DNA from: Rhodospirillaceae bacterium
Lineage (GTDB): Bacteria > Pseudomonadota > Alphaproteobacteria > Rhodospirillales > Rhodospirillaceae
NCBI GenBank assembly: GCA_004297485.1
Contig: SCTM01000078.1
Location: 1 to 47,206, forward strand
Direction of reading: 5' to 3'
Length of the DNA: 47,206 nt
Below, piece after piece: positions 25,517 through 34,309 of the stretch (position 1 is its first letter; every line of letters begins with the position of its first letter). The notes beneath the pieces were generated by a model. The model saw nothing but the letters and a program-made list of their open reading frames with translations. It ran no database searches and was not told where the DNA came from. The position numbers and the translations under genes are program-made.

Positions 25517-26104
25517 ATGAAGATCAGTATCAGGTACAAATCGCTTCTTGTCGCGGGGGTGATTATCACCGCCGCGACTGCCGTGGCAAGCATTGCCCTG
25601 CTCACACGGACACCCCCATCGTCGCCGGCACCGGCGGCGGAGTCTCCCCTTGGCAGGCTGCGTTGGCTGGAGAACCCCCAGCCCGTTGCCGCAACGCCGT
25701 TCAGCGATGAATCGGGCACGCCCCGCACCCTGCACGATTTTGCCGGCCGCGTGCTGGTGGTCAACTTCTGGGCGACGTGGTGCGGGCCCTGCGTCCAGGA
25801 AATGCCCACCCTGGACGCGCTGCAGGCAACGCTTGGGGGTGACGGGTTTGCGGTGGTGGCCATTAGCCAGGACCGCGGCGGCTCCGGGGTCGCCAAGCCG
25901 TTTCTTGAGGCGAACGGCTGGCGGCATCTGGCGCTCTATACCGAACCCGACGCGCATTTCGTGAAGGACGCGGCCCTCGCGGGGCTGCCCACGTCGCTGA
26001 TTGTCGATCGGAATGGCCGGGAGGTTGCCCGGCTTGAAGGTGCGGCGGCTTGGAACAGTCCGGAAATGGTGGCGACGCTGCGAAAGCTGATGGCAGCCCC
26101 ATGA
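25517..26104 (+). CDS. TlpA-like membrane-anchored thiol:disulfide oxidoreductase
   Basis: A 195-residue protein with an N-terminal membrane anchor (about 9-30) and a thioredoxin fold facing the periplasm. The redox motif WCGPC places the cysteines at 89 and 92, after VVNFWATW; the cis-proline loop is GLPTSLIVD. TlpA-like proteins reduce periplasmic cysteines, for example during cytochrome c or oxidase copper-site maturation. No cytochrome genes are near, so the partner is unknown. It is divergent from argH, as in several alphaproteobacteria. Confidence 0.93.
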   Translation: MKISIRYKSLLVAGVIITAATAVASIALLTRTPPSSPAPAAESPLGRLRWLENPQPVAATPFSDESGTPRTLHDFAGRVLVVNFWATWCGPCVQEMPTLDALQATLGGDGFAVVAISQDRGGSGVAKPFLEANGWRHLALYTEPDAHFVKDAALAGLPTSLIVDRNGREVARLEGAAAWNSPEMVATLRKLMAAP

Positions 26105-26123
26105 ATTTTAGGTGACGGACGCT

Positions 26124-26864
26124 TTAGGCGGTGGGCTCGCGCTGATCTTGCGATGGGGACAGGTCGAGGGTAATACCGCCCCGCTCGAAGACGTCACGGA
26201 TCAGCAACGAAACCGCAAAGGCGACATAAGTGCCGCCGATGACATCGCTCAGAAAATGCGCGCCGATAATCACGCGGCTCGCGCTCACGACGACGGCGAG
26301 AAGAAAACACGCCGCGCGCAGCGGCGGATAGATCCACGCCAGCGCGATCATGGCCGCCCAGATCGACTGGGCATGACCGGACGGGAAACTCCACGACGAC
26401 ATGGTCTGCGCCAAGGGATGAAACGTCGCGGCACCGTTCCCGAATAGGGCTGCCGGGCGCTCGCGCCCCACCACCAGTTTAAGTCCGTTTGCGAGGAGCC
26501 CCGAGATGATCATCGAGATGATGAGAAATGTCCAAGCGCGCAGGCGTTTGCGCAACACTGTCGCCGCATCCTGTGCCGGTGCGCGCCGGGCGGCGATCAA
26601 AGCCACGCCCATGCCGGCGAGCGCGAGACCGTACCAGATGGTGCTGTTGGCGAGATTTGTGACGATCGCGAACACCGCGACCACGGGTGTTTGAGCGAAG
26701 CCATGCATGGTGCGGGCGAGGGGTTCGTCCACCCACATCATGAGGCCGGCGCACACGGCCAATGTGGCAACGCCAGCGAACGCAAGCGTTTGCCAGAGTG
26801 CCGCGCCGCGCCAACGTTGCGTCACGGCGGCAGGCGGCGTTGCATGGGCGTCGGTAGCGTTCAT
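26124..26864 (-). CDS. PAP2-family membrane phosphatase
   Basis: A 246-residue inner-membrane protein with about six helices and all three PAP2 motifs: KLVVGRERP, PSGHA and SRVIIGAHFLSDVIGG. Such enzymes remove phosphate from lipids such as undecaprenyl diphosphate, phosphatidylglycerol phosphate or lipid A. The ATG overlaps the stop of the upstream ArnT-like glycosyltransferase by four bases, so the two are translationally coupled. That points to a shared job on a polyprenyl-phosphate-linked sugar or on lipid A, which is inference. Confidence 0.9.
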   Translation of the reverse strand: MNATDAHATPPAAVTQRWRGAALWQTLAFAGVATLAVCAGLMMWVDEPLARTMHGFAQTPVVAVFAIVTNLANSTIWYGLALAGMGVALIAARRAPAQDAATVLRKRLRAWTFLIISMIISGLLANGLKLVVGRERPAALFGNGAATFHPLAQTMSSWSFPSGHAQSIWAAMIALAWIYPPLRAACFLLAVVVSASRVIIGAHFLSDVIGGTYVAFAVSLLIRDVFERGGITLDLSPSQDQREPTA

Positions 26865-28606
26865 GGACGCGCTGTTGTCAGGAGCGTGAGCCGTATCGGC
26901 ATGCCTCGGGCGTAATTCTGCCCCTCGATGGTCTCCAACGGAATCACTTTGTACCCAGCCGCTTCAATGGATGTTGTGACGGCCGCCAGATCGGGGGCAT
27001 CCACCGCCGCAATAGTTCCGGGCCGCGCAATCAAATCCGCGCTGGCGCCCGCCACATCGGTCAGGTGGGTTGTGGTGCCCAGCAGAAAAATCGCCGAGGG
27101 TTCGTGAAACCCCACAAGGGCGACCGGTCCGGGCGCGGGGTGAAGCGCAACCGCTGCAGCCAGACGCCGGCTGACCCATAGGCGATCGAGCGCGGGTACG
27201 ACGCGGGCCATCATCATGCCGCCGAACCACACGGCGAACACGGTCACGATCGTCACGGCGAGTCCGGACCCGAACCGGTCCCCCGCGAAAATGGCGACGA
27301 TGGCTGCGGCGACAACACCCGCGGCGGTGGCGGTGGCCCAAGGATTCGCAGCGAAGGGATTTGTCGCTACACCGGCATCCGCGCCGTAGCGCAGGGACAG
27401 CCATAGGATCGCGACGCCAAGGCCAACGGAGACAAGGGCCCAGAATCCCCGCCAGGCCATCCCGCCGGGACGGCGAAGGAACGCCTGCAGGCGGGACAGG
27501 TCTTCCGTTGCAGCGCCCAGCAGGAGTGCCGCCGCCGGCAGCAGCGGCAGGACGTAGTGCGGCAACTTGGTGGGAATAGCCTCAAATGCCAGCCATCCGG
27601 GCACGAGCCATGCGAGGCAATAGCGAACGGCAGGACTATGACGGTGTGGCCAGACGGCGATCAGTGCCGGGGGCAGCATCAGCGACCACGGCCAGGTGGT
27701 TAGGAGGGTGGCGACAAGGTGACTACCCGGCGGCGCCCCATGGGACTCCTGACCGCCCATCAATTTCGGCAGCAAGTCGTCGCGCACGGCGGCGCTGATG
27801 AAATCGCTGTCGCCGCCGGCCGCGAGCGTGAGAAACCACGGCGCGACAATTAAGACGGCGAGGGGAATCCCCCACCATGGCCGTAAGGCCGTGAGGATCG
27901 CCGTGCTTTGATCCACCGCGCATAAGGTTGCAATGGTTGCGCCGACGATCAGCAAGACGACCGGGCCCTTGATCAGAATGGCGGCGCCGACGGCCATCCA
28001 GAAGACCACAACCGGCCAGGTTTCTTCGTGATGCGGTGTTGCTCCGGACGCGACATCCGGTGAAGGAACGTACACCCGCGCCAGGGCCGTCATGGCCAGG
28101 GTGATGAAGCCCAGCATCGCTCCGTCGGTCTTGGCGAGATGGGCTTCGGCGATGACCAGGGGAAAGGTGGCGGTCGCGGCGCCGGCGATCAGTCCGGCGC
28201 GCGTACCGAACAGCCGCCGCCCCGTGGCGCAGACAAGGAGCACGGCGGCCCAGGCACCGAGCGCCGACGGAATACGATATGGCCAGGCGCTCGTGAGGGG
28301 TTGTCCCAGGGCCTGGACCGCGGCGGCTTGCAGCCAATGAATGCCGACAGGCTTCTTGCGCCGCGGCTCGTTCTGGACACGGATATGAATGTAGTCGCCG
28401 CTTTCGATCATCTGCTTGGTCGCCTGCATGAACCGCGATTCGTCGCGATCCGTGGGCGGCAGGTCGGCGAGACCGGTGCCGAAGGCAATGAGGCAGAGCA
28501 GCGTGAGCAACAGATAGGCCGCCGGATTACGGCGGGTAGTCAAAGCCTGTACGAACGGTTGAAAGATTCCTCCGCCGAAGCTTCCGACGTTTCCGCTTCG
28601 GGCCAT
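26861..28606 (-). CDS. ArnT-like (GT83/GT39) membrane glycosyltransferase
   Basis: A 581-residue polytopic protein of the ArnT/PMT type. After the first membrane helix comes the catalytic periplasmic loop DRDESR at 53-58, then KPVGIHWLQ at 85-93, both hallmarks of ArnT-like transferases; about 11 more helices follow, with a small C-terminal domain. ArnT moves 4-amino-arabinose from undecaprenyl phosphate to lipid A, but many homologues use other sugars. No arnB-C-D-E genes are present, so the sugar is unknown. ATG 28606 is chosen because the upstream in-frame extension is made of repeat-derived intergenic sequence. It is coupled to a PAP2 phosphatase. Confidence 0.88.
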   Translation of the reverse strand: MARSGNVGSFGGGIFQPFVQALTTRRNPAAYLLLTLLCLIAFGTGLADLPPTDRDESRFMQATKQMIESGDYIHIRVQNEPRRKKPVGIHWLQAAAVQALGQPLTSAWPYRIPSALGAWAAVLLVCATGRRLFGTRAGLIAGAATATFPLVIAEAHLAKTDGAMLGFITLAMTALARVYVPSPDVASGATPHHEETWPVVVFWMAVGAAILIKGPVVLLIVGATIATLCAVDQSTAILTALRPWWGIPLAVLIVAPWFLTLAAGGDSDFISAAVRDDLLPKLMGGQESHGAPPGSHLVATLLTTWPWSLMLPPALIAVWPHRHSPAVRYCLAWLVPGWLAFEAIPTKLPHYVLPLLPAAALLLGAATEDLSRLQAFLRRPGGMAWRGFWALVSVGLGVAILWLSLRYGADAGVATNPFAANPWATATAAGVVAAAIVAIFAGDRFGSGLAVTIVTVFAVWFGGMMMARVVPALDRLWVSRRLAAAVALHPAPGPVALVGFHEPSAIFLLGTTTHLTDVAGASADLIARPGTIAAVDAPDLAAVTTSIEAAGYKVIPLETIEGQNYARGMPIRLTLLTTARP

Positions 28607-28627
28607 CAGCGGCCAAGAGCGTTTCTT

Positions 28628-28705
28628 GAGGGCGGTGCCTTGCGACACTACCGCAGTCGCGCCCTCAGCAGGATCGTTCGAACCTTGGAATCGGACCACT
28701 AGCGC
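28628..28705. repeat. Hairpin and degenerate CTAGTGG-family remnant
   Basis: Read on the minus strand, CTAGTGGTCCGATTC (28691-28705 region) matches the left end of the palindromic repeat at 6006, then diverges (CAAGGTTCGAACGATCCTG). Downstream is a stem GAGGGC/GCCCTC (28661-28666 with 28628-28633) enclosing GCGAC/GTCGC. The stop codon of the 3-hydroxyacyl-CoA dehydrogenase gene is the TAG inside CTAGTGG. Remnant status is inference. Confidence 0.4.
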
Positions 28706-29631
28706 GTCGGAACCGGTTCCGGTCCGCTGTAGTCGTAGAAGCCCTTGCCGGTCTTGCGGCCCCACCATCCGGCCTCGACGTACTTCACCAGCAACGGACA
28801 CGGACGATACTTGCTGTCGGCGAGGCCGTCATAGAGGACGGTCATGATGGCCAGACAGGTGTCGAGCCCGATGAAATCCGCCAGCTCAAGCGGGCCCATG
28901 GGATGATTGGCGCCAAGCTTCAGCGCGGTGTCGATGGCGCGTACGGTGCCGACGCCTTCATAAAGCGTGTAGACCGCTTCGTTTATCATCGGCACCAGAA
29001 TGCGGTTGACGATGAACGCCGGGAAATCCTCCGACGACACTGTCTTCTTGCCGAGTTTCTCGGCGAACACCTTGACGGCGCCGAAGGTGACTTCTTCCGT
29101 GGCGATGCCGCGGATCAATTCCACCAGCCGCATCACCGGGACCGGGTTCATGAAATGCAGTCCCATGAACCGTTCAGGGCGGTCGGTCACCGCCGCGAGG
29201 CGGGTGATGGAGATGGACGACGTGTTCGAGCAGAGCAGAGCGTCCTTCTTCAGGGACGGGCATAGGCTCTTGAAGATTTTCTTCTTTATTTCCTCGTTTT
29301 CCGTGGCGGCCTCGATCACAAGATCGCAGTCGCCCACGACCTCGAGGTTGATGGAGGTCTTGATCCGCCCGAGGGCGGCATCTTTTTCGGCTTCGGAAAC
29401 CGCGGCCTTCTGAACCTGACGACCCAAGTTCTTGTCGATGACGGACAAGCCCTTCTTGAGCTGCTCCTCGCTGATGTCGGAAATGACGACATCAAAGCCG
29501 CCAAGCGCGCAGACCTGTGCGATTCCGGAACCCATCTGGCCGGCGCCGATAATGCCGACCTTCGCGATGGTGATCTGGGTCTTTGAAGCGTTGGCGCTGG
29601 CGGCCATGCCACGCCCGACGGGGTCGTTCAT
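28699..29631 (-). CDS. 3-hydroxybutyryl/3-hydroxyacyl-CoA dehydrogenase
   Basis: A 310-residue enzyme that oxidises 3-hydroxyacyl-CoA with NAD+ (or the reverse). The Rossmann loop GAGQMGSG is at 29-36, and the catalytic histidine is His159 in [11 protein letters not shown] with Glu in VIEAATEN. The C-terminal dimerisation domain ([13 protein letters not shown]) is complete. The N-terminal 20 residues are a short low-complexity lead. It lies 47 bp downstream of etfA on the same strand, linking it to beta-oxidation or butanoate metabolism. Its stop codon is formed within what looks like a repeat remnant. Confidence 0.94.
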   Translation of the reverse strand: MNDPVGRGMAASANASKTQITIAKVGIIGAGQMGSGIAQVCALGGFDVVISDISEEQLKKGLSVIDKNLGRQVQKAAVSEAEKDAALGRIKTSINLEVVGDCDLVIEAATENEEIKKKIFKSLCPSLKKDALLCSNTSSISITRLAAVTDRPERFMGLHFMNPVPVMRLVELIRGIATEEVTFGAVKVFAEKLGKKTVSSEDFPAFIVNRILVPMINEAVYTLYEGVGTVRAIDTALKLGANHPMGPLELADFIGLDTCLAIMTVLYDGLADSKYRPCPLLVKYVEAGWWGRKTGKGFYDYSGPEPVPTR

Positions 29632-29678
29632 TGCGATATGATCCTTGCTTTAAAGCCGCCTGCTCGGGCGCGATGCCG

Positions 29679-30608
29679 TCACAGTGACTTGGTCAACTCC
29701 GGCACAACCTGGAACAGGTCGCCGACAAGTCCGTAATCCGCCACGGAGAAAATGGGTGCTTCTCCATCCTTGTTGATGGCGACGATGACTTTCGAATCCT
29801 TCATGCCGGCGAGATGCTGAATCGCACCCGAGATGCCGACAGCCACATACAGTTCCGGGGCGACAATCTTGCCGGTCTGCCCAACCTGATAGTCGTTGGG
29901 CACGAAGCCGGCATCGACCGCGGCGCGCGATGCGCCGACCGCGGCGCCGAGCTTGTCGGCCAGGGCTTCGATGATCTTGAAGTTCTCGCCCGATCCCATG
30001 CCGCGTCCGCCGGAGACCACGATTTTCGCCGACGTCAATTCCGGCCGCTCGGACTTGGACAGGGCCGCGCTGACGAAGGTCGACAAACCCGGGTCGGTCG
30101 CCGCCGCCACCGGTTCGGTTGCGGCGCTGCCGCCGTCCGCCGGGGCTTTGTCGAACGTCGAGGTGCGCACGGTGATGACTTTCTTTGCGTCCTTGGACTG
30201 CACGGTTGCCAGGGCATTGCCGGCATAGATCGGACGTACGAACGTGTCGGCCGAGACCACCTCTGAAATGTCGGACAGCTGAGCCACATCCAAAAGCGCG
30301 GCAACCCGGGGCAATACGTTCTTACCGGAGGTCGTGGCCGCGGAAAGGATGTGGGAATAATCGCCGGCCATGCCGACAATCAGAGCCGCGAGGGGCTCGG
30401 CCAGGGCATGCGCATAGGTGGCTGCATCGGCGACACGGACTTTGGTCACGCCGCCGATCTTGGCCGCGGCGGCTGCCGCGCCGGCGCAGTTGTGACCGGC
30501 CACGAGAACATGGATGTCGCCGCCGATCTTCTGCGCGGCGGTGATGGCGGCCAGCGTTGCGGCCTTGATACCGGCGTTGTCGTGATCGGCGATCACAAGA
30601 TTGGTCAT
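29679..30608 (-). CDS. etfA: Electron transfer flavoprotein alpha subunit
   Basis: A 309-residue FAD-binding subunit that passes electrons from acyl-CoA dehydrogenases to ETF:quinone oxidoreductase. The C-terminal FAD domain (about 185-309) shows [22 protein letters not shown] and the conserved [19 protein letters not shown] region. ATG 30608 overlaps the etfB stop by four bases. Part of etfB-etfA-3-hydroxyacyl-CoA dehydrogenase. Confidence 0.97.
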   Translation of the reverse strand: MTNLVIADHDNAGIKAATLAAITAAQKIGGDIHVLVAGHNCAGAAAAAAKIGGVTKVRVADAATYAHALAEPLAALIVGMAGDYSHILSAATTSGKNVLPRVAALLDVAQLSDISEVVSADTFVRPIYAGNALATVQSKDAKKVITVRTSTFDKAPADGGSAATEPVAAATDPGLSTFVSAALSKSERPELTSAKIVVSGGRGMGSGENFKIIEALADKLGAAVGASRAAVDAGFVPNDYQVGQTGKIVAPELYVAVGISGAIQHLAGMKDSKVIVAINKDGEAPIFSVADYGLVGDLFQVVPELTKSL

Positions 30609-31357
30609 GGGATCACCTTGGCTTCATTGCGGAGTTTGTCGATGAGCGCGGGAACGTCCTGGACTTTCACGCCGCCTTGCCGCTTCGGCGGCTCTTCGAC
30701 CTTGAGGGTGATCAGGCGCGGCGCCACGTCGACTCCGAGGGCGTCGGGGGTCATGGTGTCGAGCGGCTTCTTCTTCGCCTTCATGATGTTGGGCAAAGAT
30801 GCGTAGCGCGGCTCGTTCAGTCGCAGGTCGGTGGTAACGATCGACGGCATCTTGAGGGTGATGGTTTCCAAGCCGCCGTCAACCTCCCGCGTCACCGTGC
30901 ATGAGTCGTTTTCGATGACGACCTTGGAGGCGAACGTCGCCTGAGACCAACCGAGAAGCGCGGCCAGCATCTGTCCGGTCTGGCTGGAATCGTCGTCGAT
31001 GGCCTGCTTGCCGAGGATAACCAGTTGCGGCTGTTCCTTGTCGACAACGGCCTTGAAAAGCTTGGCAACGGCGAGCGGCTGCAAATCCACGTCGGTCTGC
31101 ACCAGAACGGCCCGGTCGGCGCCCATGGCCAGGGCTGTGCGGAGGGTTTCCTGAGCCGCCTGCGGGCCCATGCTGACGGCGACAATCTCGGTGGCTTTCC
31201 CGGCTTCCTTGAGCCGCACCGCTTCCTCGACGGCAATCTCGTCGAAGGGATTCATGGACATTTTAATGTTGGCGAGTTCAACCCCCGTTTTGTCCGCCTT
31301 GACGCGAACCTTAACGTTGTAGTCGACCACCCGTTTGACGGCGACGAGTATCTTCAT
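30605..31357 (-). CDS. etfB: Electron transfer flavoprotein beta subunit
   Basis: A 250-residue partner of EtfA, binding AMP. The N terminus [19 protein letters not shown] and the [34 protein letters not shown] and [21 protein letters not shown] segments are typical of the family, the last being the recognition loop for acyl-CoA dehydrogenases. It opens the etfB-etfA operon. 276 bp separate it from the adenosyltransferase gene upstream on the same strand; that gap has a TTGACA (31529-31534, minus strand) but no convincing -10. Confidence 0.97.
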   Translation of the reverse strand: MKILVAVKRVVDYNVKVRVKADKTGVELANIKMSMNPFDEIAVEEAVRLKEAGKATEIVAVSMGPQAAQETLRTALAMGADRAVLVQTDVDLQPLAVAKLFKAVVDKEQPQLVILGKQAIDDDSSQTGQMLAALLGWSQATFASKVVIENDSCTVTREVDGGLETITLKMPSIVTTDLRLNEPRYASLPNIMKAKKKPLDTMTPDALGVDVAPRLITLKVEEPPKRQGGVKVQDVPALIDKLRNEAKVIP

Positions 31358-31633
31358 GCGGTTTTTCCTGCCGGCTTAAGCGCCAGCCCTCCCAAGCGAA
31401 TCTTCACCGGTTCTGCCTGAACACAGCACAGGCTCCTTAGCCTGCCCTGCAGCCTTGCCTTCGTCTCCATGTTTGCTGGCAAGAGGTCCCGGAAATCGGC
31501 GAACACCACTAGTCTTTCACCCAAAATGTGTCAAACGAAATGATATTGCGCTGCAGCATGGGTTTTGGGGCCATCTCAGTCGCCGGGAGGCTACGGGCGG
31601 CGCAACGGCCTGTTATTTCCGCAGCGGAGACCC

Positions 31634-32218
31634 TTAGGTGCGGTGGGCGCCAGGGACCCACAACACGTCGCCGGTGCCGGCGCGGGCGTTGGCATAGCGC
31701 CCCAGCACGAACAGGTGATCGGACAGGCGATTGGCATACATGAGCGCCAGAGGGTTGATCCGGGGCGTCACAACCGCGGCAATGCACCGTTCGGCGCGGC
31801 GGACGACCGTGCGGGCGACATGCAGGCTCGCGGCCGCGGCCGACCCGCCGGGCAGAATAAAGGATGTAAGTGCCCCGAGATCCTTGTTGAGGGCATCGAT
31901 CTCCCCTTCGAGCCGGTCAATCTGTGCCTGCACGATGCGCAGCGCGGCTCCGGGTTTCTCGTCGTCGGCGAGGGGCGTGCAAAGATCAGCGCCGAGATCG
32001 AACATGTCGTTCTGAATCCGCGCCAACATGGCGTCGGCGAGTCCCTTGTCGTCCAAGCGGGCCACGTCCAGCCGGGCAACGCCGAGAATCGCATTGGCTT
32101 CGTCCACGGTTCCGTAGGCCTCCACCAGGGGATCGTGTTTTTTGACGCGGCTGCCATCACCCAGGGAGGTGTTGCCCCGGTCGCCGCCACGCGTGTAAAT
32201 CCGGTTTAATTTGACCAT
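31634..32218 (-). CDS. PduO-type cob(I)alamin adenosyltransferase
   Basis: A 194-residue enzyme that makes adenosylcobalamin from cobalamin and ATP. The ATP-binding N terminus reads IYTRGGDRGNTSLGDG, followed by VEAYGTVDEANA and the C-terminal ARTVVRRAERC and NRLSDHLFVL helices of the PduO class. It supplies the cofactor of NrdJ (11962-14298). It precedes etfB on the same strand and is divergent from lptG over about 210 bp that contains a 12-bp palindrome. Confidence 0.95.
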   Translation of the reverse strand: MVKLNRIYTRGGDRGNTSLGDGSRVKKHDPLVEAYGTVDEANAILGVARLDVARLDDKGLADAMLARIQNDMFDLGADLCTPLADDEKPGAALRIVQAQIDRLEGEIDALNKDLGALTSFILPGGSAAAASLHVARTVVRRAERCIAAVVTPRINPLALMYANRLSDHLFVLGRYANARAGTGDVLWVPGAHRT

Positions 32219-32321
32219 GAGCGCCTCAATTCAATCGCGAGATTCATGTTTTGCTCGTGTCGTTATGATGCCAAAGTTCGCGCCGGAGTTTCCCGCATGA
32301 CTTTGCGAACCTTGCCATCGC

Positions 32322-32333
32322 GACACGCGTGTC
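32322..32333. promoter_or_regulatory. 12-bp perfect palindrome in the adenosyltransferase-lptG gap
   Basis: GACACGCGTGTC is a perfect palindrome in the middle of the divergent intergenic region, about 105 bp from the adenosyltransferase start and 95 bp from the lptG start. It could be an operator for either gene; no matching second copy was noticed in the window. Confidence 0.3.
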
Positions 32334-32427
32334 CTTCTCGGCCCCGAAATCCATAGGCGCGTTGCAGACACATGACTTCCCATCGTTATGACCGCGCCGC
32401 GCCTTTCCGTCGCAAGGATCGTTGGGT

Positions 32428-33534
32428 GTGAGCCGCTTCTCGTCAACCCTGTCGCTTTATCTGGCGCGCCAGTTCTTGGTGGCCTTTGCCGCAGTTCTCG
32501 GCGTGATCGTGGGGTTGGTCATGCTGTTTGACACGATCGAACTCCTGCGACGCACGGTTGCGGTCGAGGACGCAGGGCTAGGCACCGTGTTCACTATGGT
32601 TCTGCTCAAACTTCCCCATACCGCGCAGGATACCCTGCCGTTCGTCGTCATGGTAGCGATGATGTTTGCCCTATTCCGCATGGCCCGAAGTCACGAACTG
32701 GTGGTGATGCGGTCAGCCGGCGTTTCGGTATGGCAATTGCTCGGGCCGCCGCTGGTGGTCGTGGGCTTGATCGGCGTTTTCAACCTTCTCGTCCTGAACC
32801 CGTTTGCGGCGAATCTCTACGACACCTATCAGCGCATGGAAGATGCGCTTCTGCGCCGCGCCGAGACATCCCTGAACATCGGCGAAAGCGGCCTCTGGCT
32901 GCGCGAAGCGCAAGGTAATGCGGCCGCCGTGGTCCATGCCTCCCGAATGTTGGACGAAGGCGACGCGTTGCATCTCTTCGGCATTTCGATTTTCGAAATC
33001 GACGCCAAGGAGAATCTCCTGCGCCGGTTCGAAGCCAAGGACGGCGCGCTGGTCAAGGGCTTCATCAAGCTCGATAACGCGTGGGAAATCGCGCCCGGAC
33101 AAGCCTCGGTCTTCCATGCCGAGCTTCTCATTCCGACGCGTATTACACTGGGCAAAATTCAGGAAAGCTTTGCTTCTCCCGAATCCATGTCGGTGTGGGA
33201 TCTGCCGCGCTTCATCCGCTTTCAGGTCAGCTCGGGGTTCTCGGCTGTGCCTCATCGGATTTATTTCCAATCCCTGTTGGCCTCGCCGTTCATGCTGCTC
33301 GCCATGGTGCTTGTTGCGGCGGCATTCTATCTCTCGGCCCATGCCCGCGGCGCCGCCTGGATGACGCGGGGGATCGCCGGACTGGCGACCGGATTCCTGT
33401 TCTACTTTTTCAGCCGGTTCACCTATGCGCTGGGGTTGTCGTCAACCTTGCCGTTGTTCCTGGCGGCATGGGCGCCGACGACGGTGGCTTCGTTGCTCGG
33501 TCTCGCCTACCTTCTCCATCGTGAAGACGGCTGA
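32428..33534 (+). CDS. lptG: LPS export ABC permease LptG
   Basis: A 368-residue YjgP/YjgQ-family permease: three membrane helices at the N terminus (about 10-115), a periplasmic beta-jellyroll (about 130-265) and three C-terminal helices (about 270-365). It works with LptF and the LptB ATPase to extract LPS from the inner membrane. GTG 32428 is chosen because AAGGA lies 9 nt before it; an in-frame TTG six bases earlier is too close to that site. The usual partner lptF is not adjacent in this window; instead a PAP2 phosphatase follows. The assignment to LptG rather than LptF rests on position and overall likeness. Confidence 0.85.
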   Translation: MSRFSSTLSLYLARQFLVAFAAVLGVIVGLVMLFDTIELLRRTVAVEDAGLGTVFTMVLLKLPHTAQDTLPFVVMVAMMFALFRMARSHELVVMRSAGVSVWQLLGPPLVVVGLIGVFNLLVLNPFAANLYDTYQRMEDALLRRAETSLNIGESGLWLREAQGNAAAVVHASRMLDEGDALHLFGISIFEIDAKENLLRRFEAKDGALVKGFIKLDNAWEIAPGQASVFHAELLIPTRITLGKIQESFASPESMSVWDLPRFIRFQVSSGFSAVPHRIYFQSLLASPFMLLAMVLVAAAFYLSAHARGAAWMTRGIAGLATGFLFYFFSRFTYALGLSSTLPLFLAAWAPTTVASLLGLAYLLHREDG

Positions 33535-33565
33535 CGCCGCGATGAGACGCGGAGGCGAGGCAGGC

Positions 33566-34309
33566 GTGACGGACGAACAGCACATCCACCCGGCGGCGAC
33601 TCTCGAACAGTGGCGCATGTCGGCGCGCTCCTGGATGGCTGCGGGTATCGTCGCAGCTGTTCTGGTGGCGGTTACCCTGTTCCCCAGCCTCGATCTGAAA
33701 ATCAGCGCGGCATTCTACGTCCCAGGCCGGGGCTTTCCCTGGCGTAACAGTGCCATGGGCGAATTCGTTCGCCACGATGTACCGTCGCTCGTGCTCGCGA
33801 CTCTATTGGCATGTGTGATTGCTTGGGTGGCCGGGATGTGGCGCCAGCGGACGACGCTGCGTTTCTCCACCCGTGAGATCGCGTACCTTCTGGCGACACT
33901 GATCGTCGGGCCGGGGTTGATGGTGGAGTCCGTGCTCAAGCCGCATTCCGGCCGCGCACGGCCGCAGGACCTGACGATATTCGGCGGCAACGCCGACTAC
34001 ACGTCGCCGCTTTGGCCGGCCCATGCCTGTGCGTCCAACTGCTCGTTTGTTTCCGGCCACGCGGCGATTGCTTTCTGGCTCACGGCCTACGCATTTGTCG
34101 TGCCCTCAAGCTGGCGGGGGATCTGGCTGGTCGGCGGAGTCGTCGCGGGCGTTGCGGTTGGCACGATGCGGGTTATGCAAGGGGCCCATTTTCCCAGCGA
34201 TGTGGTTTATGCGGGTGTGATCGTCATCGCGGTCAACGTGATTCTCGCACGCCTCATTCTGGCGCCCGACGCCGGTGGTGAGCGGCATGGCCCATCAGCC
34301 GCCCCATAG
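33566..34309 (+). CDS. PAP2-family phosphatase, possibly lipid-A related
   Basis: A 247-residue inner-membrane protein with about six helices. PAP2 motifs are complete: VLKPHSGRARP, SFVSGHAAI and MRVMQGAHFPSDVVYAG. GTG 33566 is preferred because GAGG sits 5 nt before it; an ATG at 33542 would add eight residues without a ribosome site. The gene directly follows lptG and overlaps the next, unknown gene by 23 bp. Its type resembles LpxE-like lipid phosphatases, so lipid A dephosphorylation is a reasonable guess, not shown. Confidence 0.88.
   Translation: MTDEQHIHPAATLEQWRMSARSWMAAGIVAAVLVAVTLFPSLDLKISAAFYVPGRGFPWRNSAMGEFVRHDVPSLVLATLLACVIAWVAGMWRQRTTLRFSTREIAYLLATLIVGPGLMVESVLKPHSGRARPQDLTIFGGNADYTSPLWPAHACASNCSFVSGHAAIAFWLTAYAFVVPSSWRGIWLVGGVVAGVAVGTMRVMQGAHFPSDVVYAGVIVIAVNVILARLILAPDAGGERHGPSAAP

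Noticed and set aside
28607-28801. N-terminal extension of the ArnT-like protein
   Set aside because: It would be encoded by the preceding dehydrogenase gene end and repeat/hairpin sequence; the ATG at 28606 fits the family start.
31506-31534. TTGACA on the minus strand (31529-31534) as an etfB promoter
   Set aside because: At 17-bp spacing the -10 hexamer is TAGTGG, too poor a match to claim a promoter.
31358-31633. Small gene between the adenosyltransferase and etfB
   Set aside because: The open frames here are out-of-frame run-ons from neighbouring genes without ribosome sites or recognisable domains.
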